Assembly (NCBI GenBank): GCA_038030265.1
Contig: CM075943.1
Span: 34,782,001 to 34,846,000, forward strand
DNA length: 64,000 nucleotides
Origin: Corythucha ciliata
Lineage: Eukaryota > Arthropoda > Insecta > Hemiptera > Tingidae
Direction of reading: 5' to 3'
Shown here: positions 38,617-44,600 of the stretch, piece by piece
Numbering within the stretch: position 1 is the first letter of the stretch
Layout: each line of letters begins with the position of its first letter
The notes under the pieces: model-generated
The model's database searches: none
Seen by the model: the letters and a program-made list of their open reading frames with translations, nothing else
What the model was told of the DNA's origin: nothing
Made by a program: the position numbers and the translations under genes

Positions 38617-41600
38617 CATGAAGAATCCGAAAATTGAGACCGCATACCGATATTCGGAGATATCTGGTATTTCGATTTCGATCTGTTAGTGGCGTTCTCC
38701 CGTTGTTTCAGGCGTTTGTATTATCTCCGGCTCGTTTTCAAGGTCCACGCGAATTCCCTGCTCAAAGGCGGCCACGCAATTGACACCCATAAAGTCCAGA
38801 GCCTCATTTCCGGACGAATCTCCCAGGTCCGCTCGGAAAGTAACAATTCCACCGATGATAACAACAAGATCGCTAAATGCTCAATTTTGCCCCCCTTCAA
38901 GGGTCGCTGACGCCTTTATTGGCGCGTTTTGGATGGGTCCGGCTGCATTCAACTATTGACCATTGTCAGAAGGACTCATAACTAGTGCGGGTTGAATTGA
39001 GAAATTTTGAAAAAATTGCTTTTGAAAATCGTCCACTTACCCATTTAACCACTGATTTGTAAAAATGGCTAAAATTTGAAATCTATGACAAAAATATTTC
39101 CCTATAGGCCATGCGGCCACGACTCGGACGCGAAGGCGAGCGAAAGGCTTGCTTTCCAGGCGACTTTAGGGTCATTCCGGACTACCACCTGGTGATGCCG
39201 CACATCAGGAGGTGTCCTAGAATTTTAAATTGTTGATTTTTCTCCACTCTACTTTTGTTTATCTCCACATGACTTCCCTTAAATTTATTTAGTTTGTTTT
39301 GAACGAATAAACCAGCAAATTCAGCAAAAAGTCTATCTTTACTACAATTATTCGTTCAAAACAAACTGGGCCGTGATTTCGTCTAACAATCACGATGGAC
39401 AAGCTATTACGACCAGAAAGATTCGATGTTCAACCAAACTCAAACTCTTCGGTGTTACAGTTCGTCACCTTGCTCCATAATCCACTCTAATGGACTCAAC
39501 TCTGACCGAAGACGTCCCAATTATTGAGCCAAATCCACATGAAGAAGATCAAGTTGTCACACTCTCCTTACATTCGGGTTCCTCACCAGACGAAACAGAA
39601 CTGCCAGATCACGTGTCAGATCAGCCTCAACTGCGGCGTTCAACTCGTGAGAGAAAACCCCCTAGATGGCACGACTATTACATCATAGGAGGGATGAATG
39701 TCCTAGAATTTTAAATTGTTGATTTTTCTCCCCTCTACTTTTGTTTATCTCCACATGATTTCCCTTAAATTTATTTAGTTTGTTTTGAACGAATAAACCT
39801 TATTCAGCAAAAGGTCTATCTTTACTACAGGGGGGAGGACTTCCATGGCGAGGGAAATGTAGTATTTAGAGCTACTTAAAAACACCAGCACTTTTTAATA
39901 ATAGCGACAATAATCGAATAATTATAATTATCTTTTTTTTACAATCAATCACAAACATGTGTCTCCTTGATGACATAGACAACCTAGTACATTCCTCCTC
40001 AACTTCATTTAAACATATGGAAGTCCTTCAATCTTTCCGGTATTTTTACTTGACGACCACTTCTTGTGAATACCATCGGCATTCTTTCTTCGACGGTTGA
40101 TTCACTCTTACATTGAATGGACGGATCTTCTGAAAACGATGATGATTCAGTCATCAAATTTTCTGTCAAACCTTCATCTTCCTTGTCAGATGCTGTAGAC
40201 GAAGTTGACGCAACAGGTGGTGGTATTTGCTTGAAAAATGACGAGTTCCGGGTGATCGTGCAGTCTTTGTTAGCTGCAGTCACTTGCGTCCCCTTTACAT
40301 CAACTATTTCGAAAGGAATCGGATTCCAAGGAGACGTATACTTGTTTATTTTCTTTTGTTTCAGTAAAACCATATCACCTTTCTCAAGTTCATGATCCCT
40401 CACAATGACGTTTGTTATCTGCATATTCCTTCATCTTCTTTTGACTATCCTCTTCGTTTTTCCTCAACATTATTTCAATTTCATCATCTAAATTATTTGA
40501 AAAGAAAGGAACAAGTCCTCTGAAATCTCCCCTGAAGATAACTCTAGCAGGTGCTATATGAGTCGAACAATGAGGTGTGTCTCTATATTGCAACAGGTAT
40601 TCCGGTAAAATGTTTTCCCAATTTTTCTTCTCAATAACAGCTGTTCTGATTGTTTTATTCAAATTTTGCATGAAATGCTCGACCCTTCCATTTGCTTCAG
40701 GCCACAAACTTGTGACCCTATGATGTTTAATTCCCAAGTCATCACAAAATCGAGAAAATTCATGGCCATTAAAAGGTGGACCATTATTTGTCCTAATCGA
40801 TAACGGAATACCAAAGATGGAAAAAATTTCGAACAATTTCCGAATAACTACACTCGAACACAATGATGAAATTGGTTCAGCAAAAGGGTATTTGCTGAAA
40901 TCGTCAATGAGTACCATGACGTATTTGTTGTTTGGATAAGGTCCTGAAAAATCCATCGATAAATTCTGCCACGCCCCCGAAGGAATAGGAGTGGGTTTAA
41001 TGGGATCGCGTCTGACTTGAGACGAATTGGCTTGGCATGGAACGCAACGCCGCACAGTAGCTTCAACCATAGAATCCATTCTAGGGAACCAAACTTTACT
41101 ACGAAGTAGTTGTTTCGACTTTGTAATGCCCTGATGACCCCGATGAGCCAAATCGACTACTGATTGCTGTAAAGAACATGGCATCACGATCCGAGGCCCT
41201 CTCAGTAAAATTCCATCTGAAGTTACAGCCAACTCATTCTTTAGGTTTTTGAACTGTGAAACGTCTTGTTGTAACCAATCTCCTGAGAAAACGGCAGAAA
41301 CAACCTTCATTAAAGACTCGTCCTTCATTGTTTCCTCGGCAATTTTCGATCTTGACAAAGTTGAAGGCAATGAACTTTTAGTTACCAAATTAATGAAATT
41401 TTCCGCACTAACTGGGGCTTGCACCTTCAATGGGTGACGGGACATGTAATCAGATGGATTGTCTTTCCCTGAAATGTGCTGAATTGAGTAATCGAAACCC
41501 ATTAACTTAAAACGCAAACGCTCCAATCTAGGCGAAGGTGGGGCATTAACATTGGTCAGCAGAGACACAAGTGGTTTATGATCAGTGTAAATAACAAATT

Positions 41601-44600
41601 TTGAACCAATCAAATAATCCTGAAAGTGTTCAACACCCCACGCGACGGCAAGCATTTCTCGCTCGATCTGAGAATATCTCTTTTGAATGTCGTTCAAACT
41701 GACACTAGCACAAGCTATTATTTTTGCCCGTATTATACCTGGTTGGGCCAAAATTGCTGCTAACCCTTCTGGACCAGCATCCGTGTACAAGTGAGATGTT
41801 TTGGACAGGTCAAAAAAATTGTTTGTGACTGCATTCTCAACTGTTGTTTTTACTTCTTCAAAACAATTTTGTTCAATTGAAGTCCAGCGCCAATCACTTT
41901 GTTTTTCTATGAGCTTGCGTAAAGGTTTTATTTTATCGGCTAAACAAGGTATAAAACGCAACAAGAAACCAACCATCCCCAAAAAACTCCTAGTTTCATG
42001 AACATCCTTAGGGGGGTCTAATTCTTTAATAACCTTGACTTTAGCCGGATCTGCTTCTAATCCATTTTTTGACACCACATATCCAAGATAAGGAACAGAT
42101 TCTTTGGAAAAAAGACATTTCTTTGGATTTACAGTCAAGCCTATCTCCTCCAACCGCCGAAGAACTCTGTGCAACATAATATCATGCTCTTCCTTTGTTT
42201 TGCCAAAAACTAAAATGTCGTCACTGACATTAATGCAACCGTTAATACCAGCCAAACTATTACGAATAATTTTATGAAAATTTTCAGGAGCTGAAGTAAT
42301 TCCCATGCTTAAGCGTTTGTAGCGAAATAAACCAATATGGGTAGTGAACGTAGTGATTTCCCGAGACGACTCATCTAAAACGATCTGATGGAATCCTTAT
42401 TCAAATCCAGTTTGGAAAATACTTGAGATCCTTCAACCAACGAAATTATTTCCTCGATAGTAGGCATTGGGAAACGATCTCTTAAAATAGCCTTATTAGG
42501 AACCCTCATATCAACACATAGCCTTATTGTACCATCTCTCTTCGGAACAACAACAATGGGAGATGCCCACGACGTCGGACCTACCGCCTTCTCAACTATA
42601 TCATCCTGTAACAATCTGTGAATTTCTTCCTCAACTTGTTTCCTGAGGTGATGAGGTGTCCTTCGAAAAGGGGCGACCACTGGCTTGATTGTCCTATCAA
42701 TGTGTAGCTTGAGCTCAAAATTCTTCATTTTGCCTATTCCATTAAACGCTGTTGGATAACGATTCACAACTTCTATTTCTTGAGACTTTACATTCAGAAC
42801 TAAAGAAACAATCCCCAATGCCTGGGCTGTCCTACAGCTCAAAAGCGATTCACCTGCCTCTACAACAAGAATTTTTGCCGATGTTCTACGATTTTTAAAA
42901 GTCATTTCCGTTTTAAACTTCCCTAAAACGGCAATCGGTTTATTTTGGTAAGCATTCAAAACACACGAAGTTTTTCTCAATGAAGGGGCATTATATAGTT
43001 TGTTATAAACATCCTTACTAATCAAATTTGCTGAACACCCCGTGTCTACTATAAATAGAACGCGTTGTCCTAAAACCTCGATATTCACGTGCGGCAACTC
43101 TTCACCTCGTTTTCCGACGGCGACATTTAAAGATTTTTCAGAATTTGAAAACGAACCACTCGACTCCGAATCCGAATCATGGTCCCGCACAACTGTATTG
43201 AGTTTTTGACCTTTAAAATCCTTTTTACGAGAACTTGACCGACCATTTTCTCTACTTGAACAAAATTTTGAACGAGCGAAATGATTTTTCTCTCCACACT
43301 TCTGACAAACCTTGCCCTTGGCCGGACATAACTGCTTGTGCGGCCACTCCCCATTACAAGCAAAGCATTTACGTGCTGAAATCGTAGAATGAGGTTTGTC
43401 CAAATTATTAACAAACTGTTCAGAATTTTCAGACAAATTGAATGCGTTCATTTGATTGTTCACTATCTCATGAGTTTGGCCCAAGATCAAAATTTCTTCC
43501 AACGACATATCTTTTTGCAATATTTCCTTACGAAGACGATCCGAATGAGTACCCAGCAAAATCTGTACTTTTATCTCAAAATCTGGATCCTTGAAATCAC
43601 AAGATGTGCCCAATTGCCTCAACCGAACATAATATTGTTTTATAGTTTCCCCGGACTCTTGCTTTGTACTTCGAAATTTAAAAATTTCATATAAAACATT
43701 AGTCTTTGGAATAAAATAACTAGACAATAACACCTTTGCTTCATCATACGTAGAACTTGGACCCGGTAAGGAACGAAATATATCGACAACTTCTCTACCT
43801 GCACAATTCAACAAAAGTGCCCGCTTTCGAACATCAACAGTTACGTCGGCCGCAACCAAAAATATTTCAAAATCATCCAACCACGTTTTCCACCGCTTAG
43901 CGACATTACCATCCGCTATCGGATCGAATGCTAACGGCCTCGACGCAATTTCCATTTTCGAAGTTCCCAAACAAGAGCTCAAATAAAAAAAAAACGACAT
44001 TGACTACGTACTCACGCGTTGAAGAACCATATCTATGCAACACGACCCAGCCAGTTCGACCACCGGCCTCCGGTGATGTTGAATAGCGTATTTATTTCCG
44101 ACCGCGCCAAAAATGTAGTATTTAGAGCTACTTAAAAACACCAGCACTTTTTAATAATAGCGACAATAATCGAATAATTATAATTATCTTTTTTTTATAA
44201 TCAATCACAAACATGTGTCTCCTTGATGACATAGACAACCTAGTACAGGAAACTCCTTAACGCTGTCGTGGATCCCGGGGCATATGAGTGAGCAGACTGA
44301 GAATGAGAAAGCAGACGAGCTGGTCAAGCGTGGCGCGGATCAGGCGGCAATACGATCCAAATCGTTGATATCGGTGAGGATTGCTCGAAGGGTGGTGTAG
44401 AGGGAGAGAAGGACTAGGGCGAGTGACCAAGCTCTGAGGAGATGGACCGAATCTGGGTGCAGACAAGCAAAACTGGATATCGATGAGGAAGAAGCAACAG
44501 CATGGACAGATACTTGCTCTTATACCTTGCCAGTGTCACGGTGCCATTTCAGTTCACGTCGAGAAAGTTGAACTGACACTGACAGAATTATGAAGGTTCG

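Larger units (their letters stand above)
39859..44246 (-). mobile_element. Ty3/gypsy LTR retrotransposon, full length, with coding lesions
   Basis: It is 4,388 bp between 5-bp duplications GGAAA (39,854-39,858 and 44,247-44,251). The 133-bp LTRs (39,859-39,991 and 44,114-44,246) differ at one base, so insertion was recent. A TGG-type primer site (TGGCGCGGTCGG) follows the 5' LTR and a purine tract GAGGAGGAA precedes the 3' LTR. Order Gag, protease, RT, RNase H, integrase; no envelope gene. The reading frame is broken near 42,395 and near 40,403 and the integrase has a changed catalytic residue, so this copy is not autonomous. It inserted into a LINE fragment. Confidence 0.92.

Noticed and set aside
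38345..38689. 114-codon open frame with a phenylalanine run
   Set aside because: The run is the translation of a 48-base T homopolymer and the rest is foldback-element sequence.
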